Part shown: piece by piece, positions 7,079 through 15,603 of the stretch | Numbering within the stretch: position 1 is the stretch's first letter | Layout of the letters: each line of letters begins with the position of its first letter | DNA from: Trueperaceae bacterium | GTDB taxonomy: Bacteria; Deinococcota; Deinococci; Deinococcales; Trueperaceae | Assembly: GCA_020431825.1 (NCBI GenBank) | Contig: JAGQHN010000015.1 | Location: 1 to 61,605 of the forward strand | Direction: 5' to 3' | DNA: 61,605 nt | Notes under the pieces: generated by a model | What the model saw: the letters and a program-made list of their open reading frames with translations, nothing else | Databases searched by the model: none | What the model was told of the DNA's origin: nothing | Program-made: the position numbers and the translations under genes

Positions 7079-8641
7079 GTGCCAGATTTTGATGTTTGTA
7101 TTATTGGAAGTGGTCATAATGCGCTTATTACTGCGGCTTATTTAGCTCAGGCAGGGCAAAAGGTAGCGGTTTTTGAACGCCGCGATATTGCCGGGGGCGC
7201 GGTATCAACCAAGGAAATAGTTCCAGGCTACCAGTTTGATCTGGGTGGCAGTGCGCACATTCTTATACGCTTGACTCCCATTGTTGAAGAACTGGGTTTA
7301 GAGAAGTTTGGGCTCGAGTATATTGACATTGACCCGCTTTTTTATTCTCCTTTTGAAGACGGCAGTTCGGTATTTATTTACCGAGATGCGACGCGCACAG
7401 CTCATCACTTAGAAAGTTTATTTCCAGGTGAGGGTGAGGCCTATATACGCTTTTTAGAAGATTGGCAGCCATTTGCTCGAGTGGTTAAAGACCTGTTTTT
7501 AAGTGTGCCCAGCCCGCTTAACCTGGGGCAAAAAATGGTCTTTGGCAAGGCGATCAAAGGCGACTGGAAGAAAGCCCTGCCCATGATTTTGAAGCCTTAC
7601 GGTGAGCTTTTAGACAATTATTTTAAAGAAGAAAAAATCAAAGCGCCTCTGGTTTGGATGGCGGCCCAATCGGGTCCGCCGCCCAGTGAGAGCTTGACGG
7701 CCCCTTTTTTACTCTGGCATCCTCTCTATCATGAGGGAGGCATGGCCAGACCAAGAGGCGGGTCTGGCATGCTGACCCAGGCACTGCAAAAGCACATCGA
7801 GGCTCATGGGGGCAAGGTTTATTTAAATGCAGCTGTAAGTGAAATCCTGGTCCAAGATAAAAAGGCAACTGGAGTAAAGCTTGCCAGCGGCGATTTGTTT
7901 ACCGCCAAGCGTGTGGTGGCTGGGTGCCATGCTCATACAACCTTCCAGCAGCTTTTGCCTGAGCAGCACCGCCCCTATAACAGTTCTAAAATGCGTATTG
8001 GCAATGGTTTTGGCGCTATCGTCAGGTTAGCTCTGTCAGAACCCATACGTTACAAAGCCTTTCCCGGCGATGATGCCAGACGTGCTCTGCAACTCATTTG
8101 CCGAGACCGTCAGCATATTAACAATGCTTATGCTGATTATTTGCGAGGTGAGCCGACCAAAGATCCGCCCATTGTCGCTATGAGTTTTTCTGCCGTAGAC
8201 AATACGCTTGCTCCACCTGGGGGCGAAGTTTTGTGGCTCTGGGCGCAGTACTACCCCTATGAACTGAGTCAGGGTAAACACTGGGATGAGATTGAAGAAG
8301 AAGTTGCTGAGTCTATCATCGATGCTTTTGAAGTCTATGCTCCAGGCACCAAAGACAAAATCGTTGGTAAATTGTTTCAGCACCCTCTGTGGCTCGAGCG
8401 TGAACTTGGCCTCTACCGGGGTAACGTCATGCACCTGGAGATGACCCTGGATCAGATGTTTGCGTTAAGACCTTTTTTAGGAATGGCAGAGTATAAAACA
8501 CACCTCAAAGGGCTCTACCTGACAGGGGCAAGTACGCATCCGGGCGGGGGCATTATGGGTGCCTCAGGACGTAACGCTGCTAGAGTTATCTTGCAAGATA
8601 GTGAACGTAAGCGCTTATGGTCTCTGGGTAGGTCTAGCTAA
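7079..8641 (+). CDS. crtO: CrtO-type carotenoid ketolase / FAD-dependent oxidoreductase
   Basis: 520 residues. The N-terminal FAD fold is clear ([20 protein letters not shown], then [14 protein letters not shown]), as is the C-terminal signature ([22 protein letters not shown]) of the phytoene-desaturase superfamily. Overall sequence and length fit the CrtO group (beta-carotene 4-ketolase-like, as in Deinococcus) better than CrtI. It should add a keto group to a monocyclic or bicyclic carotenoid. First gene of the carotenoid operon, 71 bp before the cyclase-hydratase fusion. Exact substrate cannot be read from the sequence. Confidence 0.85.
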   Translation: MPDFDVCIIGSGHNALITAAYLAQAGQKVAVFERRDIAGGAVSTKEIVPGYQFDLGGSAHILIRLTPIVEELGLEKFGLEYIDIDPLFYSPFEDGSSVFIYRDATRTAHHLESLFPGEGEAYIRFLEDWQPFARVVKDLFLSVPSPLNLGQKMVFGKAIKGDWKKALPMILKPYGELLDNYFKEEKIKAPLVWMAAQSGPPPSESLTAPFLLWHPLYHEGGMARPRGGSGMLTQALQKHIEAHGGKVYLNAAVSEILVQDKKATGVKLASGDLFTAKRVVAGCHAHTTFQQLLPEQHRPYNSSKMRIGNGFGAIVRLALSEPIRYKAFPGDDARRALQLICRDRQHINNAYADYLRGEPTKDPPIVAMSFSAVDNTLAPPGGEVLWLWAQYYPYELSQGKHWDEIEEEVAESIIDAFEVYAPGTKDKIVGKLFQHPLWLERELGLYRGNVMHLEMTLDQMFALRPFLGMAEYKTHLKGLYLTGASTHPGGGIMGASGRNAARVILQDSERKRLWSLGRSS

Positions 8642-8712
8642 ATTGTCTCTAGCGCTCTAATTACTTACCGTCTCTATCCTCTAAACTTTGATTTAGTAAG
8701 AAAGCCTGGACT

Positions 8713-10197
8713 ATGACCTATTTGCAATTTCATTTTGTTTTTATCATCCCTTTGTTACTGCTTCTGCTAGGGCTAAACCTTCGCGATGTGAAACGAGGTT
8801 TGCCCTTTACTGGAGAAGGTTGGCATGGTCGCAAGGTAGCGCTATGGGCGATAGGAATTCATCTTGGTTTGGCGCTGGTTTACACCACACCCTGGGATAA
8901 CTATCTTGTCTACAAACAAGTATGGGGCTATCCGCCAGGGCGCGTCCTGGCAACGATTGGCTATGTACCTATTGAAGAGTACCTCTTTTTTATTTTGCAG
9001 ACCATACTAACCAGTCTCTGGATGCTGTTATTACTCAGGCGCATAAAGGTCTCCTCAAGGGAAGTCGCAAATCCCAGATTACGGCTCTCTGGTGCGGTAG
9101 CGGCCCTGCTGGTTGCTGCTCTGGGACTACTTTGCCTGTCCTTTGACTGGGGAACCTATCTAGGGCTTATCCTTATCTGGGCTGGACCTGTTATTGCCTT
9201 GCAGTGGGGCTATGGGGGAGATTTGTTATGGGCTCGCTGGCGCCTTATTGGCCTGACCTTTCTGGTGCCAAGTATTTATCTCTGGATAGCGGATCGCATA
9301 GCTATAGGTTTAAATATTTGGTGGATTAACCCGGACTTAACCACAGGAATTAAGGTTTTTGGTTTGCCCATAGAGGAGGCACTCTTCTTTCTGCTTACCA
9401 ATGTTTTTGTTGCCTTTGGTTTGGGTTTGGCGTTACACCCGGAGTCTTCGCGAAGACTCCAGAGGCTGCGCAAACTTAATCAGTGGCAAAACGGTTGGAA
9501 AGGCTTACTGCTTTTGTGGGCGCTAAGTCTTGTTCCAGCGCCTTTATTACCTAACAGTTTTATGCCTTTAGCCTATATCGGTACCACGCTTCTGGCACTG
9601 GCAGTGCTGCTATATAGCCTAAAGACCTATGGTGGCAAAGCCTGGCTGCTTTTTTTGGTAGCTTTTGCTTTTGGTCTTGGCATTGAGTGGTTAGGTAAAA
9701 CCACTGGAATTCCTTTTGGAAACTACCGCTATACAGCAAGCGGGCCATCGCTTCTGGGCGTTCCTCTTCTGGTTCCGCTGGGTTGGTGGGCATTTAGTAT
9801 TATTGCACTATCCATCAGTCCCATAGGTATGAAGCTTCTTGTGGCACCTTTGGCTCTGGTTGCCTGGGATATAGGGCTTGACCCACTCATGGTTTCGCAG
9901 GGCTTCTGGCAGTTTGAACAGGGAATCTATTATGGCATTCCCCTGACAAATTTTCTTGGCTGGTATCTTTCTGGTTTGCTGCTTGTTGCTATTTTATTAA
10001 AGCTCGAGCCTGGGCTAAAGCTAGATTCAAGCCTGGAACTTCGCCTGGCTTTTGTGGCACAGGCATTCTTGCTTAGCGTGGGCCTGCTCTTTTTTGGCTT
10101 ACCCGTTGCAAGTCTTCTGACTTTCCTGGCTATGGGTTCCGTCGCTTTCCTGTCTTTTCGCCCGCAGCAAAAAAAACAAGCTCTCCCTGCCAAATGA
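8713..10197 (+). CDS. Fusion of CrtYcd-type lycopene cyclase and CruF-type carotenoid hydratase
   Basis: 494 residues, strongly hydrophobic with some 13-14 predicted helices. Residues about 1-240 hold two repeats of the heterodimeric lycopene-cyclase domain, each with the Pro-x-Glu-Glu signature (GYVPIEEYLFFILQT; FGLPIEEALFFLLTN), as in fungal/archaeal CrtYcd and Deinococcus CrtLm. Residues about 310-460 match the CruF 1',2'-hydratase family (GIPFGNYRYTASGPSLLGVPLL, VAWDIGLDPLM, YYGIPLTNFLGW). One polypeptide would thus close one lycopene end and hydrate the other, the two end-group reactions needed for a deinoxanthin-like monocyclic carotenoid. In Deinococcus these are separate genes. Its stop overlaps (ATGA) the next start. 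Confidence 0.85.
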   Translation: MTYLQFHFVFIIPLLLLLLGLNLRDVKRGLPFTGEGWHGRKVALWAIGIHLGLALVYTTPWDNYLVYKQVWGYPPGRVLATIGYVPIEEYLFFILQTILTSLWMLLLLRRIKVSSREVANPRLRLSGAVAALLVAALGLLCLSFDWGTYLGLILIWAGPVIALQWGYGGDLLWARWRLIGLTFLVPSIYLWIADRIAIGLNIWWINPDLTTGIKVFGLPIEEALFFLLTNVFVAFGLGLALHPESSRRLQRLRKLNQWQNGWKGLLLLWALSLVPAPLLPNSFMPLAYIGTTLLALAVLLYSLKTYGGKAWLLFLVAFAFGLGIEWLGKTTGIPFGNYRYTASGPSLLGVPLLVPLGWWAFSIIALSISPIGMKLLVAPLALVAWDIGLDPLMVSQGFWQFEQGIYYGIPLTNFLGWYLSGLLLVAILLKLEPGLKLDSSLELRLAFVAQAFLLSVGLLFFGLPVASLLTFLAMGSVAFLSFRPQQKKQALPAK

Positions 10198-10898
10198 TAG
10201 CCTACCTCGGTCAGCGCCTTAGCGCCTACCTCGAGCTAGGGATTGCCTACGTTCTCCCATTCCTTATAGAGCGCTCACTCAGACGAGGCTTACACCGCAT
10301 TTATTTCAGGGGCAACTGGGACAACCTGGCTAATGGGGGCGTGATTCTAGCGCCCAATCATCATTCCTGGTGGGATGTTTATCTGGCCTGGTATCTGCAC
10401 CTAAAAATTGGGCGAAAAGCAGGTGCACTAATGGACGAAGCTCAGCTAGAGCGATTTCGCTTTTTTCGGCACATTGGCATCATTAGTCGTCGTGAACTGC
10501 GTGAAGCCATTCGCCGACTCGAGCGCGGAGACCTATTTTTTGTTTTTCCAGAAGGGGAATTGCGGCAAAATGGCCCTGTAGCTACGGTTGAGCGGGGTGT
10601 TTTCTTTCTGGCTCGAGCTGCTCATGTGCCAATCTATCCCGTAGCCTTTCGGGTAGTTATGCGCGGGGCAGAGCATCCGGAGGCCTTTATCAGTCTGGGC
10701 GAGAGACTCGAGCTTTCAGGCGATGATCAGGCAGATAAGGCGCAACTTAAAGCGGCACTAACTAAGCTTCTTAAAGACATAGATACCTGTGTAACAGAAA
10801 CGCATCCCGAAAAAGCCCCCGAAGGCTTTACGCAGCTTATGGGAGGGCAAAAAAGTACCAGCGAGCGGACTGCCTGGTTAGGAAAGCTATGGTTATGA
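10194..10898 (+). CDS. PlsC-family 1-acyltransferase, probably carotenoid-linked
   Basis: 234 residues. It has the acyltransferase HX4D motif (NHHSWWDVYLAWYL, about residue 55) and the FPEG block (FVFPEGELRQNG, about 115), so it should be catalytically competent. The family makes phosphatidic acid in lipid synthesis. Its place inside an overlapping carotenoid operon, next to a glycosyltransferase, suggests instead acylation of a glycosylated carotenoid, as in staphyloxanthin or thermozeaxanthin biosynthesis; this is inference. ATGA overlap with the upstream cyclase-hydratase gene and with the downstream glycosyltransferase. Confidence 0.85.
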   Translation: MIAYLGQRLSAYLELGIAYVLPFLIERSLRRGLHRIYFRGNWDNLANGGVILAPNHHSWWDVYLAWYLHLKIGRKAGALMDEAQLERFRFFRHIGIISRRELREAIRRLERGDLFFVFPEGELRQNGPVATVERGVFFLARAAHVPIYPVAFRVVMRGAEHPEAFISLGERLELSGDDQADKAQLKAALTKLLKDIDTCVTETHPEKAPEGFTQLMGGQKSTSERTAWLGKLWL

Positions 10899-11986
10899 TC
10901 TTTTTGCTCATTGTGTCTGCCCTTTTTTTAGCTGTGCAGATAATGGTACTGCTTAGCAATTTGCTTTTCTTTCCTGTTTTGCTCAGAACAAAAGAGCCTT
11001 ATCAGCGTTTTACAGAAGCAGTTTCCATCTTAATTCCTGCGCGCAATGAGGCGCAAAATTTACCTGAAACCTTGCCTCGAGTCCTGGGTCAGACGGTGGC
11101 TGCTGAGGTTCTTGTGCTGAACGATCAGTCTGAAGATGCTAGCTCAGAGATCTTGACGGAGCTGCAAAAGCGGTTTGAGCACTTAAAAGTCATAGAAGGT
11201 AAGCCCCTGGAGGCTGGCTGGACAGGGAAAAACTGGGCCTGTCAGCAACTGGCAGACGCAGCGCACGGAGACATGCTTATTTTTACCGATGCAGATGTGC
11301 GCTGGGAAAAAGACACCCTGGCAAGTTTGCTCGAGTTTCAAAAAGAACAGAGAGCCGCGTTTGTCAGTGTCTGGCCTCGGCAATTGACGGTGAGTGCACT
11401 CGAGGCCCTTACTATTCCACTTATTGACCAAATACTACTCGGCGCTTTGCCTTATATGGGCGTAAAGTATTTAAAGCCAAAAAGTTTGTCCGCTGGCAAT
11501 GGTCAGCTAATGCTCTGGACGAAAGCTGCCTATCAAAAACTGGGTGGGCACGAAGCCTATAAATCAGAGATTTTAGAAGATGTGCGTATGGCGCAGGGCG
11601 TAAAGGCAGCAGGCATTCCTTTGGCGCTAGCTTTAGGAGGAGAGGTGCTCAGTGCGCGCATGTATCAGGAAGATAGCGCGCTTATAGAGGGCTTTAGCAA
11701 GAACATTGTCGCTGCAGCAGGCGGCAGAATCCCTCTGATTATCCTGACCTCACTGAGTACCCTCGCACACACCCTTTGCTGGTTACTTATTCCCTTTAAT
11801 GGCTGGTGGCTGGGCATAGCCCTGATGAGTTTAAGTTTCCGCCTGCTTTGCAACTTGAAAACCGGGCGAGAAGTTCAGGATGCACTCTGGCAACCCCTGA
11901 GTAGTTTGGCACTTTGGCGCATTGTCTGGCGTGCCTTGAGGCAGAAAAATTTAGCCTGGAAGGGTAGAATCTATCCGTGGGCATAA
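10895..11986 (+). CDS. Family 2 glycosyltransferase, probable carotenoid glycosyltransferase
   Basis: 363 residues from the ATG at 10895, which gives an ATGA overlap and a suitable AGGAAAG site; an ATG at 10889 is the alternative. An N-terminal membrane helix precedes a GT-A domain (SILIPARNEAQNLPETL, VLNDQSEDAS, DADVRW with the metal-binding DxD, LEDVRMAQGVKAAG), with two or more C-terminal helices. Membrane GT2 enzymes of this shape (CruG, CrtQ types) glycosylate hydroxylated carotenoids; here the hydroxyl would come from the CruF domain two genes upstream. Its end overlaps the crtI start by 10 nt. Confidence 0.85.
   Translation: MIFLLIVSALFLAVQIMVLLSNLLFFPVLLRTKEPYQRFTEAVSILIPARNEAQNLPETLPRVLGQTVAAEVLVLNDQSEDASSEILTELQKRFEHLKVIEGKPLEAGWTGKNWACQQLADAAHGDMLIFTDADVRWEKDTLASLLEFQKEQRAAFVSVWPRQLTVSALEALTIPLIDQILLGALPYMGVKYLKPKSLSAGNGQLMLWTKAAYQKLGGHEAYKSEILEDVRMAQGVKAAGIPLALALGGEVLSARMYQEDSALIEGFSKNIVAAAGGRIPLIILTSLSTLAHTLCWLLIPFNGWWLGIALMSLSFRLLCNLKTGREVQDALWQPLSSLALWRIVWRALRQKNLAWKGRIYPWA
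11965..11970 (+). promoter_or_regulatory. Internal -10 box before crtI
   Basis: TAGAAT sits inside the end of the glycosyltransferase gene, exactly six nt before the GTG of crtI at 11977. This matches the leaderless pattern elsewhere, so crtI may also be transcribed alone. Confidence 0.45.
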
Positions 11987-13422
11987 GCAAAACAGCACTG
12001 GTGCTAGGGGGTGGCTTTGCTGGACTATCGGCAGCCGTTCATCTGGCTTGCCATGACTATGAAGTAACGTTGCTCGAGCAAGCCCAAACGTTGGGCGGCA
12101 AAGCTGCTGAGTTTCGCCGGGATGGGTTTCGTTTTGATACAGGTCCCAGTGTTTTTACCCTGCAAGGGGTTATCAAAGATATTTTTGATTTAGCAGGTCG
12201 AGACTTACCCTTTGAACTCGAGCCTCTTGATCTGCTCTGCCGCTACCTTTTTCCCTCGGGTCGGGTCTGGGATGTCTTTCAGGATAGACGAAAAACCATG
12301 GCTCAGCTCATGGCGAACGAAGTTAAGGTTTACCGCAAAGCGTTACTTGAAGCCAAAAAACTCTATGAAAGTTCTGCCAGTACCTTTATTTTTGGCAAAC
12401 CTCCCTCGCTTGCCGATCTGGCAACATACGGTTTGCGCTCAGGCTTACAGGCACATCCCTTAAAGACGCTGCCTCAACTCTTAGAGGGTTTAGGCGCAGA
12501 CGGGGAGCTAAAGCAGTTCTTTTTACGGTTTGCTACTTACTTTGGGGCTGACCCTTATCAGGCACCAGCTATCTTGCATAATATCTGCTGGGTGGAACTG
12601 GGCCTGGGGCTGGCCTACCCTAAGGGAGGGATTTACCGCCTGGTGACTGAACTCGAGCGTCTGGCAAGAGATCTGGGTGTCCAGATTCAAACAGGAGTGA
12701 CAGTTAAAGCGCTGGAACTCGAGGGTGACACGGTTAAACAGGTAAAAACGACCAGCGGTGATGTTGCTGCCGATAACATTATTTCCAGTCTGGACATTAT
12801 TCGTACCCATAAGCTTTTGGGCTTAAAGACGGATTTGCAAAAACAGGAGCCGTCGCTTTCAGGGTTTGTCGGCTTATTTGGCTATAAGGGCGAGAGTGAA
12901 CTCAAGCACCACAACATCAGCTTTTCTTCTGATTATGAGGCTGAATTTGCGGCTATAAAAAGGGGAGAAGTAGCAACTGACCCTACCCTGTACATCAATA
13001 TAAGTTCTAAAACAGACGCTAGTGACGCGCCACCGGGTTATGAAAACTGGTTTGTTATGGCCAATGCTCCTGCACTTGATAGTACCGAGAATCAGTGGTC
13101 GCTCGAGGATGAAGATCGCTACGCGGAGCAGCTCATGGTTACGTTGGAAAAGCGGGGGTTGGCGCAGAAGCATGAGCTCGAGCTTAAACAGATCATTGGG
13201 CCAAATAAGCTCGCCCGGTTTGCCCATCGCGGCAGTATTTACGGAACAGCGTCCCATTCCCTCTTAAAAACCTTGAGGCCGCCCCAACAGATTAAAGGGG
13301 TCAGCAATCTGACGTTGGCTGGGGGGACGGTTTTTCCTGGGGGAGGCATTCCCCTGGCGTTGCTTTCAGGAAAATCTGCTGCTGAACTTATCATCGAACA
13401 TGCTAAACAAGTTCTAAAATAA
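11977..13422 (+). CDS. crtI: CrtI-type phytoene desaturase (or CrtD)
   Basis: 481 residues. The N-terminal FAD site (ALVLGGGFAGLSAAVHLAC), GGKAAEFRRDGFRFDTGPSV and the C-terminal NLTLAGGTVFPGGGIPLALLSGKSAAE are the marks of bacterial carotenoid desaturases. It should turn phytoene into lycopene. The paralogous CrtD (C-3',4' desaturase of deinoxanthin synthesis) has the same motifs and cannot be excluded; if this is CrtD, a CrtI should lie outside the window. Last gene of the operon; its end overlaps the convergent serB-like gene by 20 bp. Confidence 0.85.
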   Translation: MGISKTALVLGGGFAGLSAAVHLACHDYEVTLLEQAQTLGGKAAEFRRDGFRFDTGPSVFTLQGVIKDIFDLAGRDLPFELEPLDLLCRYLFPSGRVWDVFQDRRKTMAQLMANEVKVYRKALLEAKKLYESSASTFIFGKPPSLADLATYGLRSGLQAHPLKTLPQLLEGLGADGELKQFFLRFATYFGADPYQAPAILHNICWVELGLGLAYPKGGIYRLVTELERLARDLGVQIQTGVTVKALELEGDTVKQVKTTSGDVAADNIISSLDIIRTHKLLGLKTDLQKQEPSLSGFVGLFGYKGESELKHHNISFSSDYEAEFAAIKRGEVATDPTLYINISSKTDASDAPPGYENWFVMANAPALDSTENQWSLEDEDRYAEQLMVTLEKRGLAQKHELELKQIIGPNKLARFAHRGSIYGTASHSLLKTLRPPQQIKGVSNLTLAGGTVFPGGGIPLALLSGKSAAELIIEHAKQVLK

Positions 13423-14023
13423 GCCTTAAATCCTTAGTATCTATACAGTGATCGGCAGCTTCTTTTAAAAGGGGCTTGGCACAAAAGGCGATTTTGGTAG
13501 TGGCATGGGCAAACATGCTTAAATCGTTGGCCCCATCACCAACAGCGACAGTATCTTTCTTTGAAATGCCCAGTAAACCCTGCAAGCGCTTCAGTAGTTT
13601 TCCTTTGGCATCACCCGTCATCATTTCACCGCCAACCAATCCGGTTAACACGCCTTCTTTTTGATGCAGGAAATTGGCAAATTCAGCGTCTGCACCTAAA
13701 ATGCGAGCATGGTGCCGGGTTGCTTCACGAAAGCCACCAGAAAATATGATGACTTTGTGACCGCTTTGCTTTAAACCAGCGATAAGCTCGAGTGCTCCAG
13801 GCATAAGTGGCAGATTTTGACATATATTTGCGGCTTCCTGATAGGGGAGTCCTTTAAGCAGAGCAACCCGTTCTCTAAGGGCCTCAAAGAAATCCAGTTT
13901 ACCTTGCATAGCTTGCTCAGTTATATGTCTGACTTCTTTTTCTTTTCCTACTGCCTTAGCCAGATGATCAATCGTTTCGCCGTCCATCAGCGTTGAATCA
14001 AAATCAAAGACACAAAGTTTCAT
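13403..14023 (-). CDS. serB: HAD-family phosphoserine phosphatase-like protein
   Basis: 206 residues. The HAD motifs are complete: DFDSTLMDGE with the nucleophile aspartate (residue 8), FSGGF (motif II), the lysine region, and VAVGDGANDLSMF (motif IV). The order and spacing, including the helical cap, fit SerB, which makes serine from phosphoserine. Related enzymes act on other small phosphates, so the substrate is probable rather than certain. A leaderless-type -10 box lies just before the ATG. Convergent with crtI, with overlapping ends. Confidence 0.85.
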   Translation of the reverse strand: MKLCVFDFDSTLMDGETIDHLAKAVGKEKEVRHITEQAMQGKLDFFEALRERVALLKGLPYQEAANICQNLPLMPGALELIAGLKQSGHKVIIFSGGFREATRHHARILGADAEFANFLHQKEGVLTGLVGGEMMTGDAKGKLLKRLQGLLGISKKDTVAVGDGANDLSMFAHATTKIAFCAKPLLKEAADHCIDTKDLRLILELV

Positions 14024-14029
14024 ACCCCT

Positions 14030-14035
14030 ATTCTA
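14030..14035 (-). promoter_or_regulatory. -10 box of serB, leaderless layout
   Basis: On the minus strand TAGAAT is followed by AGGGGT and then the ATG (14023), six nt apart. Confidence 0.55.
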
Positions 14036-14057
14036 TGCAGATTTAAATAGGGCTATT

Positions 14058-14088
14058 CCAAAAAAAGTACCTCCCGACAGGGAGGCAA
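14058..14088 (-). terminator. Minus-strand intrinsic terminator upstream of serB
   Basis: CCTCCC (14070-14075) and GGGAGG (14080-14085) form a stem with a GACA loop. On the minus strand it is followed by TACTTTTTTT. No minus-strand gene precedes it, so it implies an unannotated minus-strand transcript from the 14.1-14.35 kb gap. Confidence 0.6.
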
Positions 14089-14142
14089 GGAGGAAGGGAA
14101 GGGTAAAAACGCTTTACACCCTGAGTATTAAGCTTTTTTATT

Positions 14143-14167
14143 ACAGCTTTGTTACAAGCTGTTTTTT
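14143..14167 (+). terminator. Plus-strand intrinsic terminator in the 14.0-14.35 kb gap
   Basis: ACAGCTT (14143-14149) and AAGCTGT (14156-14162) form a 7-bp stem with a 6-nt loop followed by TTTTTT. It would stop plus-strand transcription, for example read-through from the carotenoid operon or an unannotated short RNA. Confidence 0.65.
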
Positions 14168-14183
14168 GGTTCATTGGATTTGC

Positions 14184-14217
14184 AGTTTCAGCAAACGCTG
14201 CAAGCTTTGCTGAAACT
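14184..14217. other. Perfect 12-bp stem-loop in noncoding DNA
   Basis: AGTTTCAGCAAA (14184-14195) pairs perfectly with TTTGCTGAAACT (14206-14217) around a 10-nt loop (14196-14205). There is no U tract on either strand. With the two terminators to its left it makes the 330-bp gap 14024-14352 unusually structured; there is no convincing ORF in the gap. Confidence 0.55.
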
Positions 14218-14315
14218 TGGTTTCAACTCGTAATTGCATTCTCGCTAGTCTTGAATTGTCTCGCAATAAGTATGACCAAAATTACGGTACTATCAGGTTC
14301 AAGTTCCGACACTTA

Positions 14316-14344
14316 TTGGAAAGGTTAAATTTATCGACTAAACT
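14316..14344 (+). promoter_or_regulatory. Promoter of the small membrane-protein gene
   Basis: TTGGAA (14316-14321), a 17-bp spacer and TAAACT (14339-14344), then eight nt to the ATG at 14353. This is the clearest complete leaderless promoter in the window. Confidence 0.7.
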
Positions 14345-14352
14345 TTCTAAAG

Positions 14353-14604
14353 ATGCATCTGCTGGGCAAAGTTCTAGGAATTTTAGGGCGAATGATTTTA
14401 TTTGGCAGTTTGCTGCTTGCCCTTATGGTACCACCCCTCGAGCTTTTTAGCCCTTACCTTCTTCGTCTGACTTTTAAGGGTCTGGGTTTAGCGCACGCTC
14501 TAACAGGCGTTCAGATATTTTTTCTTTTTCCCTTGGGCCTTTTGCTGCTTGGTTTAGGACTTTGGGTTACGCTCGAGTCCTTAAGCCAAAAACTTTTACG
14601 TTAA
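14353..14604 (+). CDS. Small two-helix membrane protein
   Basis: 83 residues, two hydrophobic segments (MILFGSLLLALMVPPLELF and IFFLFPLGLLLLGLGLWVTL) and a short basic C-terminus. No family recognised. A full promoter directly upstream and the position nine bp before the next gene support it as real. It may be co-transcribed with the oxidoreductase pair that follows. Confidence 0.6.
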   Translation: MHLLGKVLGILGRMILFGSLLLALMVPPLELFSPYLLRLTFKGLGLAHALTGVQIFFLFPLGLLLLGLGLWVTLESLSQKLLR

Positions 14605-14607
14605 ACT
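14602..14607 (+). promoter_or_regulatory. -10 box of the Gfo/Idh/MocA gene, overlapping the previous stop codon
   Basis: TAAACT begins with the TAA stop of the small membrane-protein gene and ends six nt before the ATG at 14614. No -35 match and no ribosome-binding site are seen. Confidence 0.4.
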
Positions 14608-14613
14608 TGCCCA

Positions 14614-15603
14614 ATGACCATATTTAGATGGGGTATTTTAGGAGCGGGCTCGATTGCCCATAAGTTTGCCAAAGGCTTGAATGATTTGCCTGACACAGAG
14701 CTGTATGCGGTGGGCTCGAGGTCTCAGGCTAAAGCTGACGCCTTTGCCGATGTCTACCAGATTCCACAGCGTTACGACAGCTATGAGGCGCTCGTTGCTG
14801 ATCCAAAGCTAGATGCAATCTACGTGGCAACGCCGCACACTTTTCACAAAGAACACAGCATTCTGGCGATGAGTCAGGGCAAAGCGGTGCTATGCGAAAA
14901 ACCTTTTGCCCTAAATGCCGCTGAAGCTGCCGAGATGATTGCCTTTTCACGAAATCATAAGGTTTTTCTGATGGAAGCTATGTGGTCGCGCTTTTTACCC
15001 CATATGCAAAAGGTCAAAGAACTTATTAATGAGGGTGCTATTGGTGAGCTGCGTATGCTTCAGGCCGACTTTGGCTTTCGCATGCCTGAAGTCATGCCCG
15101 AGCACAGACTTTTTAACCCTCACCTGGGTGGTGGTGCCCTGCTCGATGTCGGTATTTACCCGATATCTCTGGCTTATTTTCTGTTTGGTAAGCCCAAGCA
15201 GATTAAAACCGTGGCTAATCTGGGCAGCACCAGTGTTGATGAAGAAGCGGTGATGCTGTTTCAGCATGAGGGCGGCCAGTTGTCGCTTCTTTCAACCGCG
15301 ATTCGTTTAAATACCCCTCATGAGGCGCTACTGGTTGGTACCGAAGGGCAAATCAGAATTCATAGCTCCTGGTGGGCACCCACGACGTTTACCCTCGAGC
15401 AAAAAAGTAAAAAGGCGCAACTCATTGAAGTAGATACGCCCTTGAATGGCTATAACTATGAGGCACTCGAGGTGGCGCGCTGTGTGCAAGAAGGCCGGCT
15501 CGAGAGTGAGACGATGCCCTTAGACGAAACGTTAGATATTATGAAAACTCTGGATAGTATCAGGAAAGAATGGGGTCTTAGTTACCCCGCGGAGGCAAAG
15601 TGA
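14614..15603 (+). CDS. Gfo/Idh/MocA-family NAD(P)-dependent oxidoreductase
   Basis: 329 residues. Rossmann fold at the N-terminus (WGILGAGSIAHKFAKGL), the family EKP motif (VLCEKPFALNAAEAAEM, about residue 93) and the C-terminal alpha/beta domain with LLDVGIYPISLAYFLFG carrying the catalytic DxGxYP motif. Family members oxidise sugars, inositols or dihydrodiols; the closest feel is trans-dihydrodiol or D-xylose dehydrogenase type. It overlaps by four nt (GTGA) with an aldo/keto reductase, so the two probably act on related sugar or polyol substrates. Confidence 0.85.
   Translation: MTIFRWGILGAGSIAHKFAKGLNDLPDTELYAVGSRSQAKADAFADVYQIPQRYDSYEALVADPKLDAIYVATPHTFHKEHSILAMSQGKAVLCEKPFALNAAEAAEMIAFSRNHKVFLMEAMWSRFLPHMQKVKELINEGAIGELRMLQADFGFRMPEVMPEHRLFNPHLGGGALLDVGIYPISLAYFLFGKPKQIKTVANLGSTSVDEEAVMLFQHEGGQLSLLSTAIRLNTPHEALLVGTEGQIRIHSSWWAPTTFTLEQKSKKAQLIEVDTPLNGYNYEALEVARCVQEGRLESETMPLDETLDIMKTLDSIRKEWGLSYPAEAK

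Noticed and set aside
8036-8434. 132-codon minus-strand frame inside crtO
   Set aside because: crtO is complete and well conserved here; the frame has no ribosome-binding site or leaderless -10.
14190-14207. AGCAAACGC...GCAAGC as a third SARP-type site
   Set aside because: Only one good copy, wrong period and no -10 at eight bp; it belongs to the perfect hairpin.
14217-14450. 77-codon frame across the noncoding region into the small membrane-protein gene
   Set aside because: Crosses a strong promoter (TTGGAA-N17-TAAACT) and a hairpin; the gene at 14353 in another frame fits better.
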